DNA of 64,000 nucleotides from Arthrobacter subterraneus (GCF_900099735.1 NZ_FNDT01000003.1:62001-126000); one strand, 5' to 3'; counted from the first letter of the stretch, positions 1 to 8,091 are shown. Notes: generated by a model from the sequence alone, not told the origin. Program-made: numbers and translations.

Positions 1-101
1 ATGGTCCAATAAGTGCAGCCGAGAAGCAGCCGCGTCAGCGAAGTGCGAGCGGCTGCGCCGCTCAAGGGGGACTTGGGGGCTTCCACGGAAAGAAAACACA
101 G

Positions 102-1061
102 ATGAATACTCGGTCCTGCCTGCTCACCGTAGGTGTCTCAGCACTTCTCGCGACGGGCCCGGTCCTTGCTGCCGTGCCCGCATCGGCCGCCCCGGGTTCT
201 CCCCAGTGCGTGTCGGCACAGGCAGCGCTCACCGCGCAGATCGGCGTCGCGTCAGTCGACATCGCACTGGCGAACCAGCTCCGAGAGGCTCTTGCCTCCT
301 TCGAATCCATCGGTGCCCAGCTTGAACCCCTGTACCTGGAGGCAGACCTCGCGGTCGCCGACGAGCTGGCTGCCCTGGACGCTGCGGATATCGCTGCCTA
401 CGACGCTTCCGTGGCGGCCGGCGCGGCAGCAGCAATTCTCAGAACTTCTATCGACGCCGAAACTTCCGCCGAAGCTGATCTCGCGGCAGCTGAACAAGCA
501 GTACTCGAGGTGCCTGAAGGAGACGCTGCCGCCCTGGCAGAGGCCGAGCGACTGCGCGACGAGGCACAGGCACGGCTGACCATCGCGACCGCAGCCCGGG
601 AACAGGCGGACGTAGACGCAACGGCGGCGCAGGAAACATCCCTTGCCGCCGACGCCGCCTTCACCGAGGCAAACGAGGCGTTCCTCGCAGCGGCCGACGC
701 CGCCTACGCGTCGCCGGCCATCCTTGCCCTTGAGGCCCAGTTCGATGACGCCGCCGCCTCATTCGACGACGCTTTCATCCGTCTAGGCCTCACGGAGGGA
801 ACCGACCCGCAGCAGCTCCTCGACCTCGCCGATGCGGCGGCAGTCGCCTGCGCCGCTCCTGCGGCAGGCTACGAGCCGGTGATCCGGGCTGCTCCCCAGC
901 AGCGCGGCATGAACATCCAAACCGCAGCGTACGACGCCGGCACTACCGTTTCCGCTGACCTCGCCCTGCTGGCGGGGCTGGCAGGGTTCGGTGCGGCAGC
1001 AACTGTCGGCGCCGGCGTCGTTGTCCGCCGCCTGGAAGCCCGACGGGTCCGCGGCAACTGA
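102..1061 (+). CDS. Secreted Ala-rich coiled-coil protein with C-terminal membrane anchor
   Basis: 319 residues, family not recognised. The N-terminus is a Sec signal peptide: basic NTR, a hydrophobic core to about residue 24, then a likely cut after PASA (about residue 29). Residues 35-250 are strongly Ala/Glu/Asp-rich with heptad-like spacing, which suggests long helices or a coiled coil. The last 40 residues form a hydrophobic segment (ADLALLAGLAGFGAAATVGA) followed by an Arg-rich tail, as in a stop-transfer anchor. No LPXTG motif precedes it, so sortase anchoring is not supported. The ATG follows a weak GGAAAG ribosome site. The bias looks like a real secreted surface protein, but no enzymatic role can be inferred. 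It converges with the downstream PRC-barrel gene. Confidence 0.7.
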   Translation: MNTRSCLLTVGVSALLATGPVLAAVPASAAPGSPQCVSAQAALTAQIGVASVDIALANQLREALASFESIGAQLEPLYLEADLAVADELAALDAADIAAYDASVAAGAAAAILRTSIDAETSAEADLAAAEQAVLEVPEGDAAALAEAERLRDEAQARLTIATAAREQADVDATAAQETSLAADAAFTEANEAFLAAADAAYASPAILALEAQFDDAAASFDDAFIRLGLTEGTDPQQLLDLADAAAVACAAPAAGYEPVIRAAPQQRGMNIQTAAYDAGTTVSADLALLAGLAGFGAAATVGAGVVVRRLEARRVRGN

Positions 1062-1151
1062 CACTGCCGGACCGCTGCCGAAGCGGATGCCGGGCGTCCG
1101 AGGGATGCTGCCCCCCCGAACGACCGACGTAGCGCGGGACAGTAGTGGCGC

Positions 1152-1179
1152 GCGGAGCCGGCTCATCCACCGGCTCCGC
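1152..1179. terminator. Hairpin between convergent genes
   Basis: GCGGAGCCGG, an 8-nt loop, then CCGGCTCCGC: a perfect 10-bp stem between two convergent genes. There is no U tract in the + direction, so it may act on both transcripts. Confidence 0.6.
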
Positions 1180-1187
1180 TCCCCCTC

Positions 1188-2057
1188 TTAGAGTCCGCGA
1201 CGGGTATCGCCCGCTTCATCGGTCTCGACCTCTTCCCGGCGCACATCCTCGCTGACGGTCTGCTCGTCCGTGACGGTTTCCTTGTCCAGGCGGACACGCT
1301 CCACGGGCACGGCTTCTTTCTCCACCACGGGCCGTTCCTCGTGCAGAGTCACCTCGTGCTCCTCCTCGCTGATGGCCGGGCCGCCCATCGCTTCGCCCCG
1401 GTTGGCATCAGTGATCGGCTCACGCTCGACCCGCACCTCTTCGCGCTGGACGGGCACGGTCTGTGTCACGTTTTCGGTGACCACGTACTTGCGCAGGCGC
1501 GCGCGTCCGGTTTCCCGGCTCTCGGTACCGACGCGCAACTGCTCCTCGGATCGGGTCATTGCGTCATCGGTGGTGGGTCCGGAAGTGTCGTGCCCCACGC
1601 TCCTGTCACTGTCATCGGCGTCGTACGGATCCCGCTCCCCCACGTCAGCGATGCCGGGGCGCACGTCCCCCGTATCGTCAGAGCCGGTGGTGGTGCCGGA
1701 GTACGTGCCATGGGCGGCAGCGTCGTTTCCGCCGCCGGGCCGGCTCAGGGCGTAGTGGCGGTAGAGTTCCTCTTCCTCCGCCTCACTCAGATTCTGGTCC
1801 GGATCCACCTTGGGTGCGTCCTTGACCTGATCCTTCGTGTAGCTGATGCGTACATCGTCACCGTCCATCGAGGCACCCTGGAGCGGGGCGAACGATTCGG
1901 ATGTGCCGAAAAGGCCTGTCCGTACGGTCACCCAGCTGGGCTCGCCCGTGTGGTCATCCACATACACCTGGCCGGCGGACCCGATCTTGTTCCCGTCCTG
2001 GTCCACGACATTGCCGTTGCCGTCGAGAATCCTGTCGATGTGTTCCTGCGTGATCAC
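1188..2057 (-). CDS. PRC-barrel and DUF2382 domain stress protein
   Basis: 289 residues. The N-terminal 90 residues match a PRC-barrel (DGNGNVVDQDGNKIGSAG, then VYVDDHTGEPSWVTV), followed by an acidic Asp/Gly-rich linker (about 90-165). The C-terminal DUF2382 region repeats V-R/E patterns (LRKYVVTENVTQTVPVQREE, VRLDKETVTDEQTVSEDVRR). Proteins of this architecture are common in Actinobacteria, often in stress regulons; their molecular function is unknown. I chose the GTG at 2057 because AAGGAGA lies six bases upstream; an ATG 90 bases further out would add an unconserved Arg-rich extension. An AAGCATGCTT palindrome (2142-2151) lies in the upstream region. Confidence 0.85.
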   Translation of the reverse strand: MITQEHIDRILDGNGNVVDQDGNKIGSAGQVYVDDHTGEPSWVTVRTGLFGTSESFAPLQGASMDGDDVRISYTKDQVKDAPKVDPDQNLSEAEEEELYRHYALSRPGGGNDAAAHGTYSGTTTGSDDTGDVRPGIADVGERDPYDADDSDRSVGHDTSGPTTDDAMTRSEEQLRVGTESRETGRARLRKYVVTENVTQTVPVQREEVRVEREPITDANRGEAMGGPAISEEEHEVTLHEERPVVEKEAVPVERVRLDKETVTDEQTVSEDVRREEVETDEAGDTRRGL

Positions 2058-2177
2058 TGGTATCTCCTTGAGATTGATTACAGAGGACCTCTTCCGGAGT
2101 GTCCGGGTGCATAAGGGTAAGCACAGCCGCCGGTTAATTGGAAGCATGCTTAGTAGTTTTGTCCGGAGCGGGTCAGG

Positions 2178-2201
2178 AACCCCGGAACCGGTTCCGGGGT
2201 T
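2178..2201. promoter_or_regulatory. 24-bp perfect palindrome overlapping a -35 box
   Basis: AACCCCGGAACC is immediately followed by its exact reverse complement, with no spacer. It lies between two divergent genes, so it is not needed as a terminator. Its right end overlaps the -35 hexamer (2200-2205) of the promoter for the gene at 2281, so an operator is the simplest reading. Confidence 0.55.
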
Positions 2202-2227
2202 GCCACCATGGAGGTCAGGGCTAGACT
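2200..2227 (+). promoter_or_regulatory. Predicted promoter of the 89-residue gene
   Basis: TTGCCA (2200-2205), a 16-bp spacer, TAGACT (2222-2227). The sequence just downstream, GGTTCAGCAG-n-GAGCC, recurs in the same position behind the promoter of the next gene. Confidence 0.55.
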
Positions 2228-2280
2228 TGCTACAGGTTCAGCAGGGAGCCACAGTAAACCTACTCGTGGGAGTGCCACCT

Positions 2281-2550
2281 ATGGACGCTCAGCCGCGCTC
2301 GCTTCCTGAGCTTCAGGAATTTCCGACCGACAGTCTTTTCGAGAATTGCTTCGACGGCTTGGCTGAGCCGATCGATGACGACGACTTCCCCTCGGATCTT
2401 TCATCCCTCCCTGAATGCCGTCTCATCGAGCTCAGTGACACGCTGTTCATCGAACTCGATTCCGAGATGCCGGACCTACGCACCCTGGAGCGATATCAGA
2501 CGGTCTGCGACGAACTGACGCTACGCCAGAACAATCGGGGTGTGGCGTGA
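2281..2550 (+). CDS. Small acidic protein of unknown function
   Basis: 89 residues beginning MDAQPRSLPELQEF. It is rich in Asp, Glu, Leu and Pro, with two Cys residues in the first half (ENCFDG, PECRL) and one near the end (YQTVCDEL). There is no signal peptide or membrane segment. I chose the ATG at 2281 because a good promoter and a leader shared with the next gene lie directly upstream; the reading frame stays open further upstream, but that would run through the promoter and palindrome. The ribosome site is weak (GGGAG, about 8 bases upstream). No family recognised. The shared control design with the GNAT gene suggests co-expression. Confidence 0.6.
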   Translation: MDAQPRSLPELQEFPTDSLFENCFDGLAEPIDDDDFPSDLSSLPECRLIELSDTLFIELDSEMPDLRTLERYQTVCDELTLRQNNRGVA

Positions 2551-2564
2551 TTCGGCCAGACTAT

Positions 2565-2592
2565 TTGTCAGCCTACTGATTGTCGCTATAGT
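2565..2592 (+). promoter_or_regulatory. Predicted promoter of the GNAT gene
   Basis: TTGTCA (2565-2570), a 16-bp spacer, TATAGT (2587-2592), followed by GGTTCAGCAG-n-GAGCC. Spacer length and downstream motif match the promoter at 2200-2227. Confidence 0.65.
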
Positions 2593-2649
2593 TGTTTGTA
2601 CGGTTCAGCAGCGAGCCTCACCAGCCTCATTTTGACTGTGGGAGTTCTC

Positions 2650-3033
2650 ATGGACCTGCGTTTCCCAGACGCCTCTTCAACCAAACTGCGCACGGCGGTT
2701 CGCGACAACGTGAAACTGAGCCGCTTCGAACTGTACGTGGACGGCGACAATGTCGGGCACCTGCAGTATGAAACCCGCCGGGACCAGATTTGGCTCCTCC
2801 ACACCACGATTGACCAGAGGTTCAGGCGCTCCAGGCTCGACAACTATTTTGTAGCCCATGTCCTCGAGAACCTGCACCGTCGGCGAATCGGAGTTATGCC
2901 TTTCTGCCCGACCGTGCGCCACTATCTGGCGTGGCATCCGGAATGGACCGCGCTGATACCGGCCGCGGAACGCTCACGCTTTCGGCTGTCACCGGGAGCC
3001 AAGTCCCGCAAAACCACCGCGCGAGCTTCCTGA
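2650..3033 (+). CDS. GNAT-family N-acetyltransferase (YidJ/CG-type)
   Basis: 127 residues covering a compact acetyltransferase of the PF14542 type: a short beta core around VDGDNVGHLQYETR, the LLHTTID strand, the acyl-CoA-binding helix region RRSRLDNYFVAHVLENLHRR, and the diagnostic end MPFCPTVRHYLAWHPEW. Members of this family are small predicted acetyltransferases of unknown substrate. The ATG at 2650 follows GGGAG at about 6 bases. The C-terminal 25 residues are basic and extend past the usual end. Its promoter mirrors that of the preceding gene. The 3' end nearly abuts convergent recG. Confidence 0.8.
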   Translation: MDLRFPDASSTKLRTAVRDNVKLSRFELYVDGDNVGHLQYETRRDQIWLLHTTIDQRFRRSRLDNYFVAHVLENLHRRRIGVMPFCPTVRHYLAWHPEWTALIPAAERSRFRLSPGAKSRKTTARAS

Positions 3034-3034
3034 G

Positions 3035-3051
3035 GCGGATTCGCTATCCGC
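3035..3051. terminator. Short hairpin at the recG/GNAT convergence
   Basis: GCGGAT, 5-nt loop, ATCCGC. It overlaps the recG stop region and lies just past the GNAT stop. The stem is only 6 bp, so termination is tentative. Confidence 0.4.
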
Positions 3052-5257
3052 GTTCGAGGAACGCTTCCTTCTCTTCATTGAGGTAGAGATCCAGCGCTTC
3101 CGCCAGCTCGGGGTGGTCGGTGAGCGCAGGATCGGCATCGATCAGTTCCTGCGCGTCGCTGCGCGCCTTCTCTATGACCGCCGCGTGCTGGATGACCTTC
3201 AGAAAGCGCAGGGCTGACCTCCCGCCGGACTGTGAGGAACCGAGGATGTTCCCCTCTCGTCGAAGCTCAAGGTCCTTCTGCGACAGTTCGAATCCGTCCG
3301 AGGTTGACGCAACCGCATCCAGCCGCTCCCGGCTGGGATGTTCCGGCTCGAGTTGGGTGACCAGCAGGCATGTGCCGGGGTGACCGCCGCGACCGATCCG
3401 GCCCCGCAGCTGATGAAGCTGTGAGATTCCGAACCGGTCTGCATCGATGATGACCATCAGCGTGGCATTGGGGACGTCCACCCCAACCTCGATGACGGTC
3501 GTCGAGACCAGTAGGCTGACCGATCCATTGGAGAACCCGGCCATCGTCGCTGCCTTTTCCTGGGGGTCCAGCCGCCCATGGAGAACCCCCAGTGTCACAT
3601 CAGCAAGCGCCGGCACCTCCCTCAGTGATTCCACAAGCTCCGCTACCGACGTCAGCTCCTGCCTGTTCGCCGGAGGCCCCTCGTACAGTTCCAGGGCGTC
3701 GGAAGTGTCGGCTTCCAGCTGCGAATCGCCGATCTTCGGGCAGACAACATAGACCTGACGGCCTGCATCAATCTCCTCGCGTGCCCGCGCCCAGGCGCGG
3801 TCAATCCATCGCGGGTTTTCTGAAAGTCCGACCACGTGAGTCGAAATCGGCGCGCGCCCCGCCGGCAACTCCGCCAGGGTGGACACGTCCAGGTCGCCGA
3901 ATACGGTCATGGCCACCGTTCTGGGGATCGGGGTGGCAGTCATGACGAGCATGTGCGGCGCTGCGACCGCCTTTGTCCGCAAAGCGTCGCGTTGCTCCAC
4001 CCCGAAGCGGTGCTGCTCATCCACCACGATCAGCCCAAGATCGAAAAACTGCACGTTCTCGGACAACAGTGCGTGCGTCCCAATCACGATGCCTGCGTCA
4101 CCGGACGCTGCCGATAAAAGCGCCTCACGCCGCTGGGCCGTGGACATCGAGCCGGTCAACAGCACCACGCGCGTGCCGTCTGCGGCACCGCCGAGCATGC
4201 CCCCTTCTGCCAACGGTCCAAGGGTCCGGGTGATCGACTGGTAATGCTGCGCTGCCAGCACTTCGGTGGGCGCCAGAAGGGCGGCCTGTCCGCCTGAATC
4301 GATCACCTGGAGCATCGCCCGCAGCGCGACGAGCGTCTTCCCCGACCCCACCTCACCCTGGAGGAGGCGGTTCATGGGGTGGGCGGCGGCGAGGTCCGCC
4401 GCGAGCTGCTTCCCGATCGCCTGTTGACCGGCGGTCAGGGTGAATGGCAGCGCAGCATCAAACTGGTCGCGCAGACCTCCCGCGCAGTGGGGACGGGAGG
4501 TCGCTTCCTCCGATCTCACCTCCGCCCGCCGGCGGGCCAGCGCTGTCTGCAGAACCAGGGCCTCCTGGTAGCGGAACCGATGCTGAGCCCGATACGCGTC
4601 CTCCACCTCCGCCGGCCGGTGAATCATCTCGTAGGCCTGGGTGATGTTCATGAGCCGGTCCCGGCGGGCAATATGGGCGGGAACGGGGTCGTTCAGCTGC
4701 GAATGCGCGAGGCTGTCGAGGAGCTGGCTGACGCACCCCCTGATCATCTGACTGCTGATCTGTTCGGTAGCAGGGTAGACAGGAACAGGTCTCAAATGTT
4801 CGTCGACCCCGCCCTCACCCTCGTCCAGTAAGGAAAACCGTGGATTGGTGAGTGTCAGCTCACCCCGATAGCTCCCCGTCCGGCCCGAGAAAATGGCGCG
4901 GGTTCCAGCCGTCAACTGGCGTTCCGCTGCGTAGCTGTTGAAAAAGGTGAGGTGCATGGTCCCCAGCCGCCCGGCGTCGTCATCGGTAATGACCACATCC
5001 AGCAGCTTGCCCTTTCGCGTCCGCATTCGCCGCGAGTTGGCGGACTGGACACGCGCTATCAGGGTGACTTCCTCATCCAGGGGAACGTCTGTCAGAGCGG
5101 TGAGTTCACCCGCGGCGAGATACGTCCGGGGGAAGTAGTTGAGGAGCTGCCCCACACTGTTGATGCCAAGGCTTTCCTCCAGAAGTTTCTGCAGGTTGTC
5201 ACTGAGGAACTTCAGGTTCAGCGGGGCAGCGAGCTCGGGCGGGCGCCTGTTCTCCAT
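3044..5257 (-). CDS. recG: ATP-dependent DNA helicase RecG
   Basis: 737 residues, about the length expected for actinobacterial RecG. RecG remodels stalled replication forks and Holliday junctions in the cytoplasm. The order is an N-terminal wedge/OB region (about 20-160; LNYFPRTYL, FFNSYAAERQLTAG), Walker A GEVGSGKT near residue 303, DEQH near 411 (VVDEQHRFG), motif III MTATPIPRT, and the C-terminal helicase half with VEVGVDVPNA and QLRGRIGRG. The start is the internal ATG at 5257, three bases after a strong AAGGAAGG; an ATG 14 codons upstream has no such site. In relatives recG usually lies next to a DAK2 gene; here an accessory block of about 10 kb separates them. Confidence 0.96.
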   Translation of the reverse strand: MENRRPPELAAPLNLKFLSDNLQKLLEESLGINSVGQLLNYFPRTYLAAGELTALTDVPLDEEVTLIARVQSANSRRMRTRKGKLLDVVITDDDAGRLGTMHLTFFNSYAAERQLTAGTRAIFSGRTGSYRGELTLTNPRFSLLDEGEGGVDEHLRPVPVYPATEQISSQMIRGCVSQLLDSLAHSQLNDPVPAHIARRDRLMNITQAYEMIHRPAEVEDAYRAQHRFRYQEALVLQTALARRRAEVRSEEATSRPHCAGGLRDQFDAALPFTLTAGQQAIGKQLAADLAAAHPMNRLLQGEVGSGKTLVALRAMLQVIDSGGQAALLAPTEVLAAQHYQSITRTLGPLAEGGMLGGAADGTRVVLLTGSMSTAQRREALLSAASGDAGIVIGTHALLSENVQFFDLGLIVVDEQHRFGVEQRDALRTKAVAAPHMLVMTATPIPRTVAMTVFGDLDVSTLAELPAGRAPISTHVVGLSENPRWIDRAWARAREEIDAGRQVYVVCPKIGDSQLEADTSDALELYEGPPANRQELTSVAELVESLREVPALADVTLGVLHGRLDPQEKAATMAGFSNGSVSLLVSTTVIEVGVDVPNATLMVIIDADRFGISQLHQLRGRIGRGGHPGTCLLVTQLEPEHPSRERLDAVASTSDGFELSQKDLELRREGNILGSSQSGGRSALRFLKVIQHAAVIEKARSDAQELIDADPALTDHPELAEALDLYLNEEKEAFLERG

Positions 5258-5347
5258 AGACCTTCCTTGAGGCAGCGGTGCCGCCCGTTGGGGATCCACG
5301 GTGCGACAGTGCCGAGCTTAGCCGAGGGCAGTGACGGTTCGGTTGTG

Positions 5348-6145
5348 TCAATCCTCGAAATGGGTTGCGCCGGCGGCCCCGGAGACCCGCTGGACAATCT
5401 CGGACGCGATCATCCGGAGCTTGACGTTGCGGGTGCTGGATGCCCGCTGCAGGATCTCGAAGGCTTCCGCCTGCGAGCAGCGGTTCTGGGCCATCACGAT
5501 TCCCACTGCCACGTCGATGTCCGTCCGCGACTCCATGGCCCGGCTCCGGTTGTCCGCTTCCTCGCTGTAATGGGCCATGCGCAGTGCAAGCTGCAAACCC
5601 TTTGAGGCCTGGTGCGCGTACGATTCGGCGAAGGCGACCTCGTCGTCATCGAACGCATCCGGGCGATAGGAGTAAAGGTTCATTGCGGCCTGCGCACCCG
5701 GCCCTACGGTGAACGGAGCGGAAAGGATCGAGCGGATGCCGTGCCTGGACACCTCTTCTGAGTATTCGGCCCACCGCCCGTCAGTGCGGAAGTCCTGAAC
5801 GAGGACTGTTCGCTGTTCACTTGCCGCGGTGAGACACGGACCTTCCTTGAAGGCGTACTGCAGCTCGTCCATCGCTTTGGCTGTCTCTGAGTTGTAGGCC
5901 ACGGTCGCAGCCCGCCGCCTGCGCAGCACCGTGATCCCGCACAGAACCGAATCTTCAGTCCCGCTCACGCTCCGCGCCGAAAGCACAGCCAGCTCGTTGA
6001 GGAATTCCTGCATGTCCGAGGTCGAGAGGACGAGGTCCTGCAGTTCATCGAAAAGCGAGCTGTGGTCCCTGGGAGTGGGAGGTTCACCCGCGGATCCGGA
6101 TGCGTCCAGCTCCTCGTCAGCCTCAAAGGAGACGGATTCGCCCAC
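5348..6145 (-). CDS. GAF and ANTAR domain RNA-binding regulator
   Basis: 265 residues. A GAF sensor domain covers about 30-175 (EGPCLTAASEQRTVLVQDFR, then GIRSILSAPFTVG) and an ANTAR domain about 195-255 (TDIDVAVGIVMAQNRCSQAE, AFEILQRASSTRNVKLRMIA). ANTAR domains bind nascent RNA and prevent transcription termination; GAF domains sense small molecules or redox state. The start is GTG at 6145, seven bases after AAAGGA. It diverges from a marR gene whose 195-base leader carries a terminator-like hairpin, so that leader is a possible target (inference). Confidence 0.9.
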   Translation of the reverse strand: MGESVSFEADEELDASGSAGEPPTPRDHSSLFDELQDLVLSTSDMQEFLNELAVLSARSVSGTEDSVLCGITVLRRRRAATVAYNSETAKAMDELQYAFKEGPCLTAASEQRTVLVQDFRTDGRWAEYSEEVSRHGIRSILSAPFTVGPGAQAAMNLYSYRPDAFDDDEVAFAESYAHQASKGLQLALRMAHYSEEADNRSRAMESRTDIDVAVGIVMAQNRCSQAEAFEILQRASSTRNVKLRMIASEIVQRVSGAAGATHFED

Positions 6146-6164
6146 GGGGCCATCCTTTCAATGG

Positions 6165-6193
6165 TTCAAACATAAACTTTCATCGCATAGGAT
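6165..6193 (+). promoter_or_regulatory. Possible promoter of the marR leader transcript
   Basis: TTCAAA (6165-6170), 17-bp spacer, TAGGAT (6188-6193). Transcription from here would give a leader of about 140 bases before the marR ATG, with the hairpin at 6253 inside it. Confidence 0.35.
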
Positions 6194-6252
6194 ACTTCAC
6201 TAGACGCATTCCACTCCGTCCAACAGGACTCGTACCCTGTCGTGGATTGTCC

Positions 6253-6278
6253 TGCCGGTGCCGTCCACCGGCATTTTT
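6253..6278 (+). terminator. Intrinsic-terminator-like hairpin in the marR leader
   Basis: TGCCGGTG, loop CCGTC, CACCGGCA, then TTTTT. The stem is 8 bp with a U tract in the + direction. No + strand gene ends upstream, so it is more likely an attenuator or the end of a short RNA than a gene terminator. Confidence 0.6.
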
Positions 6279-6340
6279 GTTCGAGCGGGAGGCACTGTGT
6301 GACGGGTGCGGCACCGCTTTCGGGGATAGAGGGTTGAGGC

Positions 6341-6802
6341 ATGGATACTTCGCACTGGTCGACAAGTCGTCTGCTGAGCACGGCAGCCAGGCTCAATGAA
6401 AACCGCGACAACGAGCGGCTCCGCAGCATTGGGGTCACACATTCCGGACTCACCATTCTGAAGGTCCTGTCAACAGTTGGGTCCATGAGCCAGGTGAGGC
6501 TTGCGCAGACTGTTCGCGTTCAGGCCCAGACCGTGGGCAAGGCGCTTGAGCGCCTTGAGGTCCGTTCTCTCGTCAGGCGCACCAAGAGTGCATCGGACCG
6601 GCGGGTGACCTTCGTTGAGCTCACGCCCTCAGGCCGCGCCATCCTCGATCAGGTGCAGCAGAGTGAGGGTGTGGCCCTGGGCGGCACAGGCTACGCTGAG
6701 GAAGACCTCCGTGCGGCCCTGATCAGTGTCATCGAAGCCACCCGGAATAATCTCCTCGCTGACGGCGCCGAACCAGGACCGGAGCTGGCTGTTTCCGCCT
6801 AG
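6341..6802 (+). CDS. MarR-family transcriptional regulator
   Basis: 153 residues with a winged helix-turn-helix: recognition region SQVRLAQTVRVQAQTVGKAL (about 48-67) and the wing RRTKSASDRRVTFVELTPSG (about 77-96), the conserved D-x-R signature of MarR proteins. MarR dimers usually repress efflux or catabolic genes and release DNA on binding small phenolics or oxidants. The effector here is unknown. It converges on the downstream MFS permease gene. The ATG follows AGAGGG at about 8 bases. A leader hairpin upstream suggests extra control. Confidence 0.9.
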   Translation: MDTSHWSTSRLLSTAARLNENRDNERLRSIGVTHSGLTILKVLSTVGSMSQVRLAQTVRVQAQTVGKALERLEVRSLVRRTKSASDRRVTFVELTPSGRAILDQVQQSEGVALGGTGYAEEDLRAALISVIEATRNNLLADGAEPGPELAVSA

Positions 6803-6814
6803 CCGGTCCTGCAC

Positions 6815-6836
6815 GGCGCCCGAAGTTTTCGGCGCC
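6815..6836. terminator. Hairpin at the marR/MFS convergence
   Basis: Two GGCGCC hexamers enclose CGAAGTTTTC, giving a 6-bp GC stem extended by GAA/TTT pairing after one mismatch. It ends directly at the stop of the convergent MFS gene. Confidence 0.5.
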
Positions 6837-8042
6837 TCAGTCTCCGGCGATGACCCGATCGCGGCCGGCAAGCACTCCCGTCACGGCCAGCAGGGCCATG
6901 ATCCCTGCTGTAACGAGCAGTGGAAGAGTCCACCCGCCGCTCAGGTCACGGAGACCACCGAACATCACCGGCCCCGCAGCGCCCAATCCGTACCCCACAG
7001 ACTGCGCCATGCCCGAGAGCGCCGCCGCCTGCGGATAGTTGACGGTCCTCAGGCTGAACAGTGACAGAGCGATGACAATGAGGCTTCCGCAGCCCAGCGC
7101 ACCGAACAGCACCCACACGAGAGTGTGGTCCGGCGCCACCGCCAGTCCCAGGAAGGTTGCGAACGTCAACGCGCTGCTCCCGAATGATACGAGGCGCTGG
7201 TCCGAACCCCGGTGAAGAAGGCCGCCGGTCGCAAGGCTGGCGAAAACGCTGACCAGCAGGAAAATAGACAGGTGGAATCCCGCCGTCGACGCCGGGACCC
7301 CCCGGCTTTGCTCTATGGTGGGCAGCCAGGCCATGAGGATGTAGAACGCAATCGACTGCAGTCCCATGAAGAGGGTTACCTGCCAGCCCAGAGCTGACGC
7401 CCACGGCGACCGGTAGGCGATTGCCGGCGCCGTCGTGGGAACGGGGCCCGAGGCAGTGCGCCGCAGCCACGGCAGGAGGACCGCCATCGCTATGAGGGCG
7501 AGCCCTACCCAGATGCCGAGAGCCAGCCGCCAGCCCGCCGTTGACGTTTGCGCTACGGGCACGACGACGGCTGCCCCGATCGCTGCAAAAGCAGCCTGTG
7601 TTGCGGTGTAGCTTCCGGTCACTTGGCTGACTTTTGCCGGAAAATCACGCTTCACTAGGGAGGGCAACAGGACGTTGAGGAAGGCGATGGCGAGGCCGAT
7701 CATGGGGGTTCCCGCCCAGATGGACCCGGGCACGGGCAGGGAACGCAGCACAATCCCGGAGGCAAGGATCAACAGCGAAAACCACAGCGCCCGGTCCAGG
7801 CCCAGACGGGCTGCGAACCCGGGCGCCACGGGTGAGAAGACCGCAAAGGCGATCAGCGGGAGTCCCGTGAGGAAGCCCGCCGCAGCGCTGGTCAGCTCAA
7901 GGTCGTCGCTGATATTCGCAAGGACCGGTCCCACGCTGACAAACGACACCCGAAGGTTGACTGCGATCAGCAGCACTCCGATGAAGGCGAAGCCGAAGCG
8001 GGCGGTACGTTCGGGCTTCAACGCCGTGGCCGTCCCTTTCAC
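6837..8042 (-). CDS. MFS transporter, CynX/NimT type
   Basis: 401 residues with about 12 hydrophobic segments and little else, as in the CynX/NimT branch of the major facilitator superfamily (cyanate and 2-nitroimidazole transporters). Typical features are NLRVSFVSVGPVL in helix 1 and SGMAQSVGYGLGAAGPVMFG in helix 10-11. The substrate is not determined by sequence. I chose GTG at 8042 because the protein then begins just before the first membrane helix, like relatives; an upstream start would add about 31 unconserved residues. It is the last gene of a minus-strand run with the GGT-like, dehydrogenase and aminotransferase genes, so import of their substrate is plausible. Confidence 0.85.
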   Translation of the reverse strand: MKGTATALKPERTARFGFAFIGVLLIAVNLRVSFVSVGPVLANISDDLELTSAAAGFLTGLPLIAFAVFSPVAPGFAARLGLDRALWFSLLILASGIVLRSLPVPGSIWAGTPMIGLAIAFLNVLLPSLVKRDFPAKVSQVTGSYTATQAAFAAIGAAVVVPVAQTSTAGWRLALGIWVGLALIAMAVLLPWLRRTASGPVPTTAPAIAYRSPWASALGWQVTLFMGLQSIAFYILMAWLPTIEQSRGVPASTAGFHLSIFLLVSVFASLATGGLLHRGSDQRLVSFGSSALTFATFLGLAVAPDHTLVWVLFGALGCGSLIVIALSLFSLRTVNYPQAAALSGMAQSVGYGLGAAGPVMFGGLRDLSGGWTLPLLVTAGIMALLAVTGVLAGRDRVIAGD

Positions 8043-8091
8043 TGTGCACGTTCCATCCCTGAAAGTGTAATGGCCGGCTGGGTTGCCGCCG

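Noticed and set aside
1846-2550. Longer version of the 89-residue gene starting at 1846
   Set aside because: It would overlap the divergent DUF2382 gene, the palindrome and a good promoter.
6181-6340. Canonical dual-hexaloop ANTAR target in the marR leader
   Set aside because: No pair of hairpins with AnnGnn six-base loops could be drawn; only the terminator and weaker alternatives.
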